Source: Planctomycetia bacterium
GTDB taxonomy: Bacteria > Planctomycetota > Phycisphaerae > UBA1845 > Fen-1342
Assembly: GCA_015709575.1 (NCBI GenBank)
Contig: CP054190.1
Coordinates: 434,001-498,000, forward strand
Direction of reading: 5' to 3'
DNA: 64,000 nucleotides
Numbering within the stretch: the first letter of the stretch is position 1; each line of letters starts with the position of its first letter. The position numbers were made by a program, and so were the translations under genes. Under the pieces are notes generated by a model, which worked only from the letters and a program-made list of their open reading frames with translations, was not told where the DNA came from and searched no databases. Of this stretch, positions 41,955-50,294 are shown piece by piece.

Positions 41955-42959
41955 ATGTTTCGCGAATGGCGCGAGCGCGTGAATCGCTGGGCGGCGTCGC
42001 TGGACGCGCCGGGCCGCCCGTTCAAGGCGCTCGGGTACGTCGCGACCTATGCCGCGCTGCGGGCCTGGGTGGCGCTGCTGAGCGTCTTTCCGATGTCCGC
42101 CAACCTCGTCACGGCCGGCATCTTCGGCGAAATCTGGTGGCTGATCAGCGCCCGCCACCGCGAGCGCGCCCTGGACAACCTGCGCCACGCGCTCGGCGAT
42201 GTGTACAGCGAGACCGAGCTGCGCCGCATCGCGCGGCACTCCTTCCGCCACATGGCGCGGGTTTATCTGGTCGAGCTGTGCCTCGCGCCGCGGCTGGTCA
42301 GCGAGTGGTCATGGGCGCGCTACGTCGAGCTGGACGATCTTTCCTCCGGGCTGCGCGAGCTGCTGACCGATCGCGGCGCGATTCTCGTCACACCGCACTT
42401 CGGCAATTATGAACTGCTCGGCTACACGCTGGCGCAGCTCGGCTTCCATCTCAACGCCGTCATGCGGCCGCTCGACAACCCGCTGCTCAACGAGCACGTC
42501 ATGTCCACCCGCGAGGCCGGCGGGCTGTCGCTGCTCATCAAGAAAGGCGCCGCCAACCAGGCCGACGCGCTGCTCGCCGCCGGAAAGCCAGTCTGCTTCA
42601 TCGCCGACCAGGACGCCGGGCGCAAGGGCAACTTCGCCGTCTTCTTCGGCCGCCGCGCTTCGCACTACAAGTCCATCGGCCTGCTCGCCATGCGTCACCG
42701 CGTGCCGATCGTCTGCGGCTCCGCCGCCCGCACCCGCGACGGGTTTCATTACCGCGTCTGTGTGCAGCGCGTCATCCATCCACACGAGTGGGTCGATACA
42801 CCCCGCCCGCTGGCCTGGATCACGCAGCAGTACGCGCTTGCGATGGAAGCCGCCATCCGGGCCCACCCCGAGCAATACCTGTGGATGCATCGTCGCTGGA
42901 AGTCCCGCCCGCCCGACGAGTTAGAAGCGGCAGCACCCGCCGGCACGACCCAATCCTGA
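41955..42959 (+). CDS. LpxL/HtrB-type lysophospholipid/lipid A acyltransferase
   Basis: 334 residues from ATG 41955. The family's catalytic H-x4-E is His148 to Glu153 in LVTPHFGNYELLGYTL, followed by a block with QDAGRKGNFAVFFGRRAS and the C-terminal PEQYLWMHRRWKSRP. An N-terminal hydrophobic segment (TYAALRAWVALLSVFPMS) anchors it to the inner membrane. Late lipid A acyltransferases of this family add acyl chains to Kdo2-lipid IVA; the substrate in this organism is not certain. Eight bases after the GT39-type gene and probably in one transcription unit with it and the YlbF gene. Start and length are typical. Confidence 0.88.
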   Translation: MFREWRERVNRWAASLDAPGRPFKALGYVATYAALRAWVALLSVFPMSANLVTAGIFGEIWWLISARHRERALDNLRHALGDVYSETELRRIARHSFRHMARVYLVELCLAPRLVSEWSWARYVELDDLSSGLRELLTDRGAILVTPHFGNYELLGYTLAQLGFHLNAVMRPLDNPLLNEHVMSTREAGGLSLLIKKGAANQADALLAAGKPVCFIADQDAGRKGNFAVFFGRRASHYKSIGLLAMRHRVPIVCGSAARTRDGFHYRVCVQRVIHPHEWVDTPRPLAWITQQYALAMEAAIRAHPEQYLWMHRRWKSRPPDELEAAAPAGTTQS

Positions 42960-42978
42960 TTGTCGCGACGGCTTCGCA

Positions 42979-43080
42979 TGTGGACGAAATCCGCGCACCG
43001 TTATAATTTACATAAGCCCCTTAAAGTAAACACTTTACGGCCAACAAAGCCTTCGAATTCGGTGTGGGTTATGCTACACT
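42979..43080 (+). promoter_or_regulatory. AT-rich control region with TATAAT and a GTAAA/TTTAC palindrome
   Basis: A distinctly AT-rich stretch inside GC-rich DNA. It contains TATAAT (43002-43007) with only a poor -35 (tggacg at 42981), then a perfect inverted repeat gtaaa-cac-tttac (43026-43038), and a later tatgctacact (43070-43080). It lies about 110-190 bases upstream of the FemAB-like gene. It is likely a promoter with an operator, but the exact -10 used cannot be decided by eye. Confidence 0.45.
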
Positions 43081-43187
43081 TATGGCGCCGATGGCAGGGC
43101 GACTGCCGATCGTGGTGATAGCAACGCGGGGTGCGGACCGATCGGCGTAACCACCCGCACGTCTCGGAACTGCAAGCAGCGGGCACG

Positions 43188-44348
43188 ATGCGAGCTGACA
43201 GCATGGAACCGGAAACCCGCGGCGACCGTCGCGCGTCCCCTGGCGCTGCGCCGCCGGAGGGCTTCGTCCCGCTCGCGCTGGCGCGCTGCGGCGAGGACGC
43301 TTACGCGCGTTCGGCCGCGCAATTGCGGCACGGCGAGCTTTGGTGGTACGTCGGTGGACTCGTGCGGCGCGGCACCACGCGACCCTTCCGCGATTCCGCC
43401 GGCCGCTGGTGGTATGCAATCAAGCCGGGGTTCATCTGGCCGGTCAACTTTTTTGCGAATCTCCCGCCGGACGCCGCATCGTTGGGTTGGCGTCCGCTGC
43501 TGGGGGCGCAGTGGCCGGTCGAACCGCAGCACGCCGACTCGCGCGTCTGGATGAACGTCGCCCGCGACATCGCGGGCTACGACCTGTCGCGTGTCGATGC
43601 GGACAAGCGCCGCGCCGTCCGAAAGGGGCTGCGCGGGCTGTCGATCGCGCCCGGCAACCCCGCCGACCCGCAGTTCGCCGCGGAGGCCCGCGACGTGTGG
43701 AACAGCCACGTCGAGCGCACCGGCTGGAACCGCCGATACGAAGCGGCTGAGTTCACTTCGTCCTGGCGCGAGCTGGCGCAGATGCCCGGCACGACCGTGC
43801 TGGCGGCCCGCGACCGCATCAGCGGCGTGCTGTGCGCCTGGCTCATCGTGCGCGTCATCGACGACGTGGCCTACATGGACACGCTCGCCTCGCACACCGA
43901 GCGGCTCGACAACCGGCCGAACGACGCGATCGTGTACGCGGCGGTGGCGTCGGCCGCAGCCGCGGGCGTGCGCCACGCGCACTACTCGCTCCGCAGCTCG
44001 GTCACGTCGCTGGAGGCGTTCAAGCGCTCGCTGGGCTTCGAGCCGATCGCCTTTCCCACCCGCCTGGCCCTGCGCTGGATGGTTCGCCGGATGCTGGCGT
44101 GGAAGAAGCCGCACCTGCTGCGCCGGCTGGAGGGCGATGAGAACTGGCACGTGCCGCAATCCGGCGGTGCTGCTCCTTACACCGGCGCTGTTCCGTCAGC
44201 AGGCGACGCGCGCGGCGGCGCTGCTCCGCCGACTGGTGATCCGCGCGGCGCAACCGCTCCGTCATCCGCCGACGTGCCCCGCGGCGCTGCTCCGTCAACA
44301 AGCGCCACTGACGTCGAACGCCCAGCTTCCCCTGATTCGAGCCGGTAG
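43188..44348 (+). CDS. FemAB/GNAT-like acyltransferase with low-complexity C-terminal tail
   Basis: 386 residues if the ATG at 43188 is used; ATG 43203 is also possible and no strong ribosome site separates them. The middle (FIWPVNFFANLPPDAASLGW; DKRRAVRKGLRGLSIAPGNP; EFTSSWRELAQMPGTTVLAA; VIDDVAYMDTLASHTERLDN; ASAAAAGVRHAHYSLRSSVT) follows the FemAB/GNAT-type fold that transfers acyl groups, often an amino acid onto peptidoglycan precursors or an acetyl-like group onto sugars. Substrate unknown. The last 55 residues are repeats of GAAP-type sequence (SGGAAPYTG, ARGGAAPPTG, PRGATAPSSA, PRGAAPSTSA), a likely disordered extension. Cytoplasmic by absence of a signal peptide. Confidence 0.72.
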   Translation: MRADSMEPETRGDRRASPGAAPPEGFVPLALARCGEDAYARSAAQLRHGELWWYVGGLVRRGTTRPFRDSAGRWWYAIKPGFIWPVNFFANLPPDAASLGWRPLLGAQWPVEPQHADSRVWMNVARDIAGYDLSRVDADKRRAVRKGLRGLSIAPGNPADPQFAAEARDVWNSHVERTGWNRRYEAAEFTSSWRELAQMPGTTVLAARDRISGVLCAWLIVRVIDDVAYMDTLASHTERLDNRPNDAIVYAAVASAAAAGVRHAHYSLRSSVTSLEAFKRSLGFEPIAFPTRLALRWMVRRMLAWKKPHLLRRLEGDENWHVPQSGGAAPYTGAVPSAGDARGGAAPPTGDPRGATAPSSADVPRGAAPSTSATDVERPASPDSSR

Positions 44349-44485
44349 TCCGGCGCGATCACCCCTGGCTGCCGGCGCGATGAATGTACGTCCCGCGACC
44401 GATGCCCGGATTGCAAGCGCTATGGCACCAGAAGGGGCCGTTTGCTTCCTCTGCCCCTTCGGGGCAGCCTCCCGCGCGCCGCTTT

Positions 44486-44535
44486 CCACGGGTTTCGCTC
44501 CGCCCGGCGTCAGCCGGGCTGCGCTGCACCCGTGG
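44486..44535. repeat. Dispersed nested-hairpin repeat, divergent copy in opposite orientation
   Basis: Outer arms ccacgggt (44486-44493) and acccgtgg (44528-44535) with an inner gcccgg/ccgggc-type stem (cgcccggcgtcagccgggct) in place of the usual gtcgccgc. It is followed, read on the minus strand as a leader, by gggttgtag, as in the other copies. So the outer stem and flank are conserved while the inner hairpin varies. Confidence 0.65.
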
Positions 44536-44636
44536 CTACAACCCGTCACCCCTGCCGGGGTGAGAATGCGGAGAACAGGTGGCTCGTAAGCTTGCAGTAC
44601 CCCGAGATTGGTGCCCCGGAGGGGCCTGCGATTGGT

Positions 44637-44702
44637 GCCCCGGAGGGGCCGCGGACTGTAGCTACGGGTGGAGTCGCCGCGCAGCGGCGACGGAACCCGT
44701 GG
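44637..44702. repeat. Dispersed nested-hairpin repeat, copy 2
   Basis: Outer stem ctacgggt / acccgtgg (44662-44702; first arm has one change) with the exact inner arms gtcgccgc / gcggcgac. It is preceded by two near copies of ggtgccccggaggggcc (44611-44650). Between the FemAB-like gene and the methyltransferase gene, 44349-44809, these hairpins are the only recognisable content. Confidence 0.75.
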
Positions 44703-44809
44703 ACCGGTTCTCGTGAATGACGCCCCGAAGGGGCGTAGGAAACGCGTTCCCGACGCCCGGTCCGCCCCTCCGCCTCGTCACAATCCTGTCCGAGCGCGCT
44801 GCTAGCGGA

Positions 44810-45571
44810 TCAGCGCCTCCGGCACGCCACGTAGATCGTCCCCGCTGCTCCACTGCCCGCCAGCGCTGCGCAGCTCTCGTGAATCCGCCCGCGCGCGACC
44901 TCGTGCCCCACGCCCGCGGCTGTGATCTCAAACCCGGCCGACGACAGGAACTCGTGCACCTCGGGAATGCGATACCAGTAGACATACGGCCCGCGGTCGA
45001 GCAGCGCTCCGTAGTTCCATTTTCCACCGAGGTTCAGCCACGGCAGCGTCTGCGGGCTGCGCTTCGCGCCGCTGATCGCCCGCAGCAACCGCAGGTAGCG
45101 CAGCATCATGGCCGACGACCGGCCGCGCAGCCGCGCCTCGTAGCCGAGGAATGAAAACAGCGCGACTCCGCCGGGGCGAACGATCCGCGCCGCCTCACGG
45201 AGCGCCTGTTGCCGGTCCTCGGCGCTTTCGAGCAGGCTCAGGATCTGTTGCAGGTAGATGATCTGGTCAAACGCGCCGTCGGCGTACTCCAGCCGCCGCG
45301 CGTCGCCGACGCGAAAGTCCACCGCCTTGGCCGTGTCGCGCCGCCGCGCCGCCTCGACGAACCCCGGCACAAAGTCAAACGCCGACAATCGCTGAAAGCC
45401 CATCGCGGCACAGGCCAGGATGATCCGCCCGCCGCCGGTGCCGGCCTCGAGCGTCGATCCGCCCGTGGCGAGATACTTCGAAATGAGAAACCGCTCTTCG
45501 GGCAGCAGCTCCTCGCGGCCGGCCCACTGGTCGAACTCGACGGTGGTGTAGACGTCCTGGTTGGTCTTCAC
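44810..45571 (-). CDS. Class I SAM-dependent methyltransferase
   Basis: 253 residues from ATG 45571. Motif I of the SAM fold is LEAGTGGGRIILACAAMGFQ (about 41-60), followed by the acidic motif II (LSAFDFVPGFVEAARRRD) and motif III region VDFRVGDARRLEYADGAFDQ. Motif IV follows as IIYLQQILSLLESAEDRQQA. The substrate cannot be read from the sequence; small-molecule methylases of this type vary widely. Cytoplasmic. It lies 15 bases from the DUF1080 gene upstream on the same strand, so both may be cotranscribed, starting from the DUF1080 promoter. Confidence 0.8.
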   Translation of the reverse strand: MKTNQDVYTTVEFDQWAGREELLPEERFLISKYLATGGSTLEAGTGGGRIILACAAMGFQRLSAFDFVPGFVEAARRRDTAKAVDFRVGDARRLEYADGAFDQIIYLQQILSLLESAEDRQQALREAARIVRPGGVALFSFLGYEARLRGRSSAMMLRYLRLLRAISGAKRSPQTLPWLNLGGKWNYGALLDRGPYVYWYRIPEVHEFLSSAGFEITAAGVGHEVARGRIHESCAALAGSGAAGTIYVACRRR

Positions 45572-45586
45572 CGCGTTCTCCGCGCC

Positions 45587-46891
45587 TCATTCCAGCGGGA
45601 TCAGCCGGATCCGCCGGAAGTGAATCTCCGTTCCTTCCGATTGAAACCCGATCGGACCCGCCATCTGCTCGACCTCGGTCGCCTCGTTCACCAGCTCGCC
45701 GTTGACCCACAGCGCGATCCGCCCGCCGTCCACCACGATTTCGTAATCATTCCATGCGCCCGGGGCGCGTTCGGCGTTCAGCCGGGCGCGGGTATTGCCG
45801 CCGTTCGTGCGTCCGGCGTCGGTTTTCATCGGCACCCCGCCCAGGTTCCAGAAGTCCCCGGCCCGCTCGTGCTGCAACTGCGCCTCGACGCAGCGCGGCC
45901 AGACGCGATCCTCCCCGCTGATTCGCAGCAATACGCCGCTGTTGCCGGTTCTGCGCGTCACAGGGCTCCAGCGCCAGTCAAAGCGCAGGATGTAGCTCCT
46001 GTAGGCCGCCTTCGTGCGCAGGTAGCCGGTCGGCTCGCCCGCGCAGATCAGCACGCCCTCCTCCACCCGGAAGGGGGCCTCCCCGCCAGGCGCGAAGCTC
46101 CAGCCGTCGAGATCGCGCCCGTTGAAAAGCGCAATCTCACCGGCCGGCGCGGCCGCCAGGTCGCGGATGCGCAGGTTGCGGTACCAGATTTCGTTCCCGT
46201 GGTCCTGCAGCGCGATGTGCCCGGCCGGCTGCACGCCGAACCCGTCAAAGGCCTTGAACTTGCTGGCGTTGATCCGATCGCGCCAGTCGGGCGTGTCCAT
46301 CCGGCATTCGACCACCTTCAGCCCGTTGAGCCAGTGCTGGATCACGTTGTCGCGCACGCGGATGCGGCCCTCGTTGAATTCGCCGACCGGCCGCACTTTC
46401 TTCTCCGCCGCGGGCGAGGCCAGTTCGTACAGCGCCCCGGTGGATTGCCAGTCGCTCGGCTGCTTGGCGTGGCCGGCGTCGTCGAGCACCTGGTACTCCG
46501 GCCCGGTCTTCCAGGTGGCGTCGTGCGTCTCGGCCACGCGATACATGACGCCGCTGTTGCCCTTGGGCGACACCTTGAACTCGAAGGCGAACTCGAAATC
46601 GGAGTAGCTGTCGCGGGTGATGATGTCGCCGCCGCCGGCCGTGCACTTGAGCAGGCCGCCTTCGACGATCCAGCCCTTGTCGGGGAAATCGGGCTTGCGA
46701 TAGGCCCGCCAGGCGCTGGGCGTCTTGCCGTCGAAGAGGCTCTTCCAGCCGGCGGCGCGCTCGGCCTTGGAGAGGTCGGCATCGCCCGCAGCGCCGGTCT
46801 GCACCGCGGCGGACGTACCAGCGGCGGTCTGCGCGACGGCGGTTGAGCCTGCGAGCAGGATGATGACAAGCGGGAGGACGAGGGGCTTCAT
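45587..46891 (-). CDS. Secreted DUF1080 protein with two jelly-roll-like domains
   Basis: 434 residues from ATG 46891, with a signal peptide (LVLPLVIILLAGSTAVAQ). Two DUF1080-type domains are visible: one from about 40 to 240 (GWKSLFDGKTPSAWRAYRKP; GNSGVMYRVAETHDATWKTG; DHGNEIWYRNLRIRDL) and one from about 245 to 430 (IALFNGRDLDGWSFAPGGEA; TGNSGVLLRISGEDRVWPRC; EGTEIHFRRIRLIPLE). Some characterised members hydrolyse 3-keto sugars (3-keto-disaccharide hydrolases), consistent with heavy polysaccharide use in this lineage, but the substrate here is unknown. Extracytoplasmic. Three 22-bp imperfect repeats lie immediately before the start codon. Confidence 0.88.
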   Translation of the reverse strand: MKPLVLPLVIILLAGSTAVAQTAAGTSAAVQTGAAGDADLSKAERAAGWKSLFDGKTPSAWRAYRKPDFPDKGWIVEGGLLKCTAGGGDIITRDSYSDFEFAFEFKVSPKGNSGVMYRVAETHDATWKTGPEYQVLDDAGHAKQPSDWQSTGALYELASPAAEKKVRPVGEFNEGRIRVRDNVIQHWLNGLKVVECRMDTPDWRDRINASKFKAFDGFGVQPAGHIALQDHGNEIWYRNLRIRDLAAAPAGEIALFNGRDLDGWSFAPGGEAPFRVEEGVLICAGEPTGYLRTKAAYRSYILRFDWRWSPVTRRTGNSGVLLRISGEDRVWPRCVEAQLQHERAGDFWNLGGVPMKTDAGRTNGGNTRARLNAERAPGAWNDYEIVVDGGRIALWVNGELVNEATEVEQMAGPIGFQSEGTEIHFRRIRLIPLE

Positions 46892-46904
46892 AGGATCATG
46901 TCTC

Positions 46905-46970
46905 CAGGTGCGATGCGGCCGATCTCCGGGTGCAGTGCAGCCGCTCTGCAGGTGCAGCGCGGCCGCGGCC
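46905..46970. repeat. Three imperfect 22-bp direct repeats
   Basis: Consecutive 22-bp units begin ccaggtgcgatgcggcc, ccgggtgcagtgcagcc and gcaggtgcagcgcggcc. A 22-bp period equals about two helical turns, which would place bound proteins on one face of the DNA. They lie 14-79 bases ahead of the DUF1080 start and about 100-165 bases ahead of the methyltransferase-PIN start on the other strand. A regulatory role is a guess. Confidence 0.4.
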
Positions 46971-47070
46971 GCACGTGTTCGGGGATCATGCTAGGGCGAA
47001 ACGGGGCGGGGAGGAATGGAGGGGGCAGGTCGCGGCATTTCGTTCGCGGTAAGATCCCGGCGGCAGCCGA

Positions 47071-49701
47071 TTGGAGCGGCGCGCCGACCATCCGACCTGC
47101 GGCTTTCACGAGGCGCCTGTCATCGCGCGGAATTCTGCTGGTTCTGCTGACTTTATGCAGACTCTCCTCACGGAGTGCGGGTACACCGGCGCGCGCTTGC
47201 AGGCTCGGTACCGGATGGGCGACGTGGAGATTCCACTGGTCGGGTTCGCCACGCGCGAACGCGACATGGATTCGGCGTGCATCGCGGTGGTCGATGGCGG
47301 CAGCGACCCCATCGTGGCGGTGCGGTCGTGCTACGAGCTGGCCGCGCCGGTGGTATGGGTACGCCACAACGGCACGGTGGAGTGGTGGATTCAGAAACAA
47401 AGCACACCCGCGCTCTTTCAGAGAACACCCGTTGATCAGTTCGCCGCGCTCGTGCGGCAGTACAAGGACAAACTCGACCCGATCAGCATCTATCAGGGCC
47501 GGACGCTGGCACGGATCAACCCAGCGAAGCAGCTCGACTTCGTGGACGCCGGGCTGTTACCGCTCCGACGTGAAGAAGCGGGCAGGAAACTGCACGACAC
47601 TGTCGAGTCGATGATCGCCGCGACGCTGAAGGCGATGCGGCGGTCCAAGCCGAGCAAAGAAGCGCTCCGTGACGTGTTCACGTCGGTCTTTCGGATGCTC
47701 GCGGGGAAGATTCTCCAGGACAAGGGCATCGGGAACTTTCCATCCGTCGACCTGAGCAAGCCCAAGGAGGTGCTGCACGCTGTCGCGGCGCACTATGACA
47801 CGACGAATACGACGCCCGAAAAACCCGCGTCGGGCTATGACGTACTGAAGGATGCGGCGGCCCTGCTCGCCAGCGCCGGGAGCTTCGCGGTCGTCTCTCC
47901 CGAATCGCTGGCATACGTCTACGAGCACACGCTCGTGACCAAGCAGCTGCGCCAGCAGCTCGGCATCCACGCCACGCCGCCTTGGCTCGTGGACTACATG
48001 GTCTGGCAGTTGTACGACTGGGTGCGCGAGATTCCCGTCGAGGACCGCCACGTCTTCGAGCCCGCCTGCGGGCACGCGCCGTTCCTCCTGTCGATGATGC
48101 GGCTGCTCCGCATGGAGACGCAAGGCAAGAAAGACAAGGAAGTCCACGACTATTTGAAGAAGCACATCCACGGCGTGGAGATCGACGACTTCGCCCGCGA
48201 GATCGCCCGGCTCTCGCTCACGCTCGCGGATATTCCTAATCCCAACGGCTGGGATTTGCAGAGCGGCGACATGTTCGCGTCGGACGTGCTGATGCGCGAG
48301 GCGAAGCGGTGCAGGATTTTGCTGAGCAATCCGCCGTATGAGGAGTTCGACAGGACGGACCTCGCCAAGTACCCCGAAGGCCATCGCCCCACCCAACAAG
48401 CCAAGGCGGTTGAGGTCTTGCATCGAACGATCCAGAACTTGCCCGATGGGGCGGTCTTTTCCGTGGTGGTTCCGCAGGGCGTGCTCCACAGCACCGACGC
48501 GAGGGCGACACGAGTGGAGCTGTTGCGCGACTTCGACATCCGCGAGGTCTGCTTGTTCGCAGACAAGGTCTTTGAGGAGGGCGAGCCCGAGTCGGTGGTC
48601 ATCATCGGACGTCGCCGGAAGGCGAGCGAAGTCCCTGCGCCCACCGTGAAGTACCGCCGTGTCCGCGAAAGCGGCGTGGAACGGTTCGCGTCGAGTTACG
48701 CACCGGACTCAGAGGCCGATGTGCCGGTCTCCGAGTTCCAATCATCGTCCGACAAGGCGCTGCGATCGCCGGACTTGCCCGAGGTGTGGGCGGCGCTGCG
48801 CTCCAACCCGCGACTGTCGGACGTGGCGGACGTAGGACAGGGCTTTTCCTTTGCGCGGAGGGGCCTGATCGCGGAAGCGCGGCGTCTTGGCAACAGGCAG
48901 ACTGCGGACGCGGTCCGGGCCTTCATCGACGGACACACGCACACCAATATCTGGGAGGTGCCCAGGGCAATCTGGTTGAGCCCAACGCGGACTCCAATTG
49001 GGCCGTGGCGCAACGGCAATGCCATAGAAACCGAACAAGTTCTCGTGAACTATGTCCGTGCGATGCGTGGGCCTTGGCGAATCAAAGCGTTCCTCGACCG
49101 TGCCGGCCACGCGGCGATCAACACCTACAACACCGTGAGGCCCAAACCGGGCGGCCCTCCCGCCGTGTTCCTGTGGGCGTTGCTCAACTCGCCGGTCGTT
49201 AACGCCTTCGCGCACTGCAACACGATGCAGAAGCACAACTACGACAGCCTTATCGGGAAGATACCGTTGCCCGTGCGGTGGCGGGAGCATGTGGACGCGA
49301 TCGTCAGCGCCGCCAAAAACTACCTCGGTAGAGTGGCACCACAGAACACCTTTGCGCTCCAGGCCGACGAGGATGCGGAGGTGCTGGGTCTGCTGTTGGC
49401 GCTCGATGCGACGGTACTCAAGGCCTACGGCCTCCCGGTTCGGCTTGAGCGGGTGTTGCTCGATCTGTTCAACCTCCCCGCGCTCAAGAAGAAGGAACGT
49501 CGGCGCAAGGGTGTCGGCTGCACCTTCGGCGACTACTACCCCGCCGACTTCAAGTCCCTTGTGCCGCTGCACAAGTTCATTTCGGCGGGGTATCGCGGCT
49601 CGACGGTCGATCAGGTCGCGGCCCGGATGAAGCCCGATGGGTCGTCTGCGGGCACTGCCGCCCTGCGCGCCGCCGCGGAGGCGTTCGGGGGTGACGACTA
49701 A
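47071..49701 (+). CDS. Adenine-specific DNA methyltransferase (Eco57I/N6-type) with extra N-terminal domain
   Basis: 876 residues if the TTG at 47071 is used; ATG 47155 would drop 28 residues. The methyltransferase core has motif I FEPACGHAPFLL (329-340) and motif IV NPPYEEF (Asn420-Pro-Pro-Tyr), the N6-adenine signature. GVEIDDFAREIARLSLTLAD and VPQGVLHSTDARATRVELLR fit the Eco57I-like family. The N-terminal 200 residues (GVEIPLVGFATRE-like core, ACIAVVDGGSDPIVAVRSCY) may be a degenerate type I/IIG-like nuclease or recognition module; no clear D-EXK is visible. The C-terminal 250 residues probably read DNA sequence. The next gene, a PIN nuclease, begins at the base after the stop codon, so the pair is very likely one operon and one system. 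Codon use looks less extremely GC3-rich than the neighbours, which hints at transfer. Confidence 0.85.
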   Translation: MERRADHPTCGFHEAPVIARNSAGSADFMQTLLTECGYTGARLQARYRMGDVEIPLVGFATRERDMDSACIAVVDGGSDPIVAVRSCYELAAPVVWVRHNGTVEWWIQKQSTPALFQRTPVDQFAALVRQYKDKLDPISIYQGRTLARINPAKQLDFVDAGLLPLRREEAGRKLHDTVESMIAATLKAMRRSKPSKEALRDVFTSVFRMLAGKILQDKGIGNFPSVDLSKPKEVLHAVAAHYDTTNTTPEKPASGYDVLKDAAALLASAGSFAVVSPESLAYVYEHTLVTKQLRQQLGIHATPPWLVDYMVWQLYDWVREIPVEDRHVFEPACGHAPFLLSMMRLLRMETQGKKDKEVHDYLKKHIHGVEIDDFAREIARLSLTLADIPNPNGWDLQSGDMFASDVLMREAKRCRILLSNPPYEEFDRTDLAKYPEGHRPTQQAKAVEVLHRTIQNLPDGAVFSVVVPQGVLHSTDARATRVELLRDFDIREVCLFADKVFEEGEPESVVIIGRRRKASEVPAPTVKYRRVRESGVERFASSYAPDSEADVPVSEFQSSSDKALRSPDLPEVWAALRSNPRLSDVADVGQGFSFARRGLIAEARRLGNRQTADAVRAFIDGHTHTNIWEVPRAIWLSPTRTPIGPWRNGNAIETEQVLVNYVRAMRGPWRIKAFLDRAGHAAINTYNTVRPKPGGPPAVFLWALLNSPVVNAFAHCNTMQKHNYDSLIGKIPLPVRWREHVDAIVSAAKNYLGRVAPQNTFALQADEDAEVLGLLLALDATVLKAYGLPVRLERVLLDLFNLPALKKKERRRKGVGCTFGDYYPADFKSLVPLHKFISAGYRGSTVDQVAARMKPDGSSAGTAALRAAAEAFGGDD

Positions 49702-50259
49702 GTGCGTGACTTCCTCCTCGACACCCAGACGATCCGGTACTGGCACGACAGCGCATGCTCGCAGCACGCCGCAGTGACGGGTAATGTCGCCGCGCTTCGG
49801 AAGTTGGCCGCGCCGCTTAGAATCAAGCCCCGGCTGCTCGTCTCCGTCGTCACGCTCGGCGAGATCGAGTTCGGACATCGCGTCGCGCTGACCCCCAATC
49901 CCGCCGCTCAGGCAGCGTACATGAAGTTCGTGCGGGAGGAACTGCCGGAGTCGTTTGAAGTATCGTCCGACGCGGCGACGGCCTACGGCGAGTTACGAGC
50001 GAGACTCTTCAACAGGTACGCGCCCGGCGAAAAACGTAAGCCCAGGATGCGCCCCGAGCAGTTGGTGGATCCTGCCACCGACAGAGAGTTGCAGATTCAG
50101 GAGAATGACCTGTGGCTCTGTGCGCAGGCCGTGGCGCACGGAATGGTGCTTGTGACGAACGACCGCATGACGCAAATCTGCGTTGTCGCACGGGACATGA
50201 CCAATCCGCTGCTGCTTCAGAACTGGACGCAACCGAATGCGGCAGGCATTCCGCAGTAG
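49702..50259 (+). CDS. PIN-domain nuclease (VapC-like) paired with the DNA methyltransferase
   Basis: 185 residues starting at GTG 49702, directly after the methyltransferase TAA. All four acidic PIN residues are visible: Asp7 in FLLDTQTIRYW, Glu54 in LGEIEFGH, Asp136 in ENDLWLCAQA, and Asp154 in VTNDRMTQI. PIN proteins cut RNA (VapC toxins) or structured DNA. No small VapB-type antitoxin gene precedes it; the methyltransferase occupies that place. It could thus act as the nuclease half of a restriction-like system or as an RNase toxin held in check by its partner. Longer than a typical 130-residue VapC. Role is inference from context. Confidence 0.85.
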   Translation: MRDFLLDTQTIRYWHDSACSQHAAVTGNVAALRKLAAPLRIKPRLLVSVVTLGEIEFGHRVALTPNPAAQAAYMKFVREELPESFEVSSDAATAYGELRARLFNRYAPGEKRKPRMRPEQLVDPATDRELQIQENDLWLCAQAVAHGMVLVTNDRMTQICVVARDMTNPLLLQNWTQPNAAGIPQ

Positions 50260-50294
50260 ACCCACTTCCGGGCCTCAGGCCCGTTTGTCCCCTC

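Noticed and set aside
49702..50259. Classic VapBC toxin-antitoxin pair
   Set aside because: No small antitoxin gene lies on either side; the upstream neighbour is a large methyltransferase, so a different pairing is more likely.
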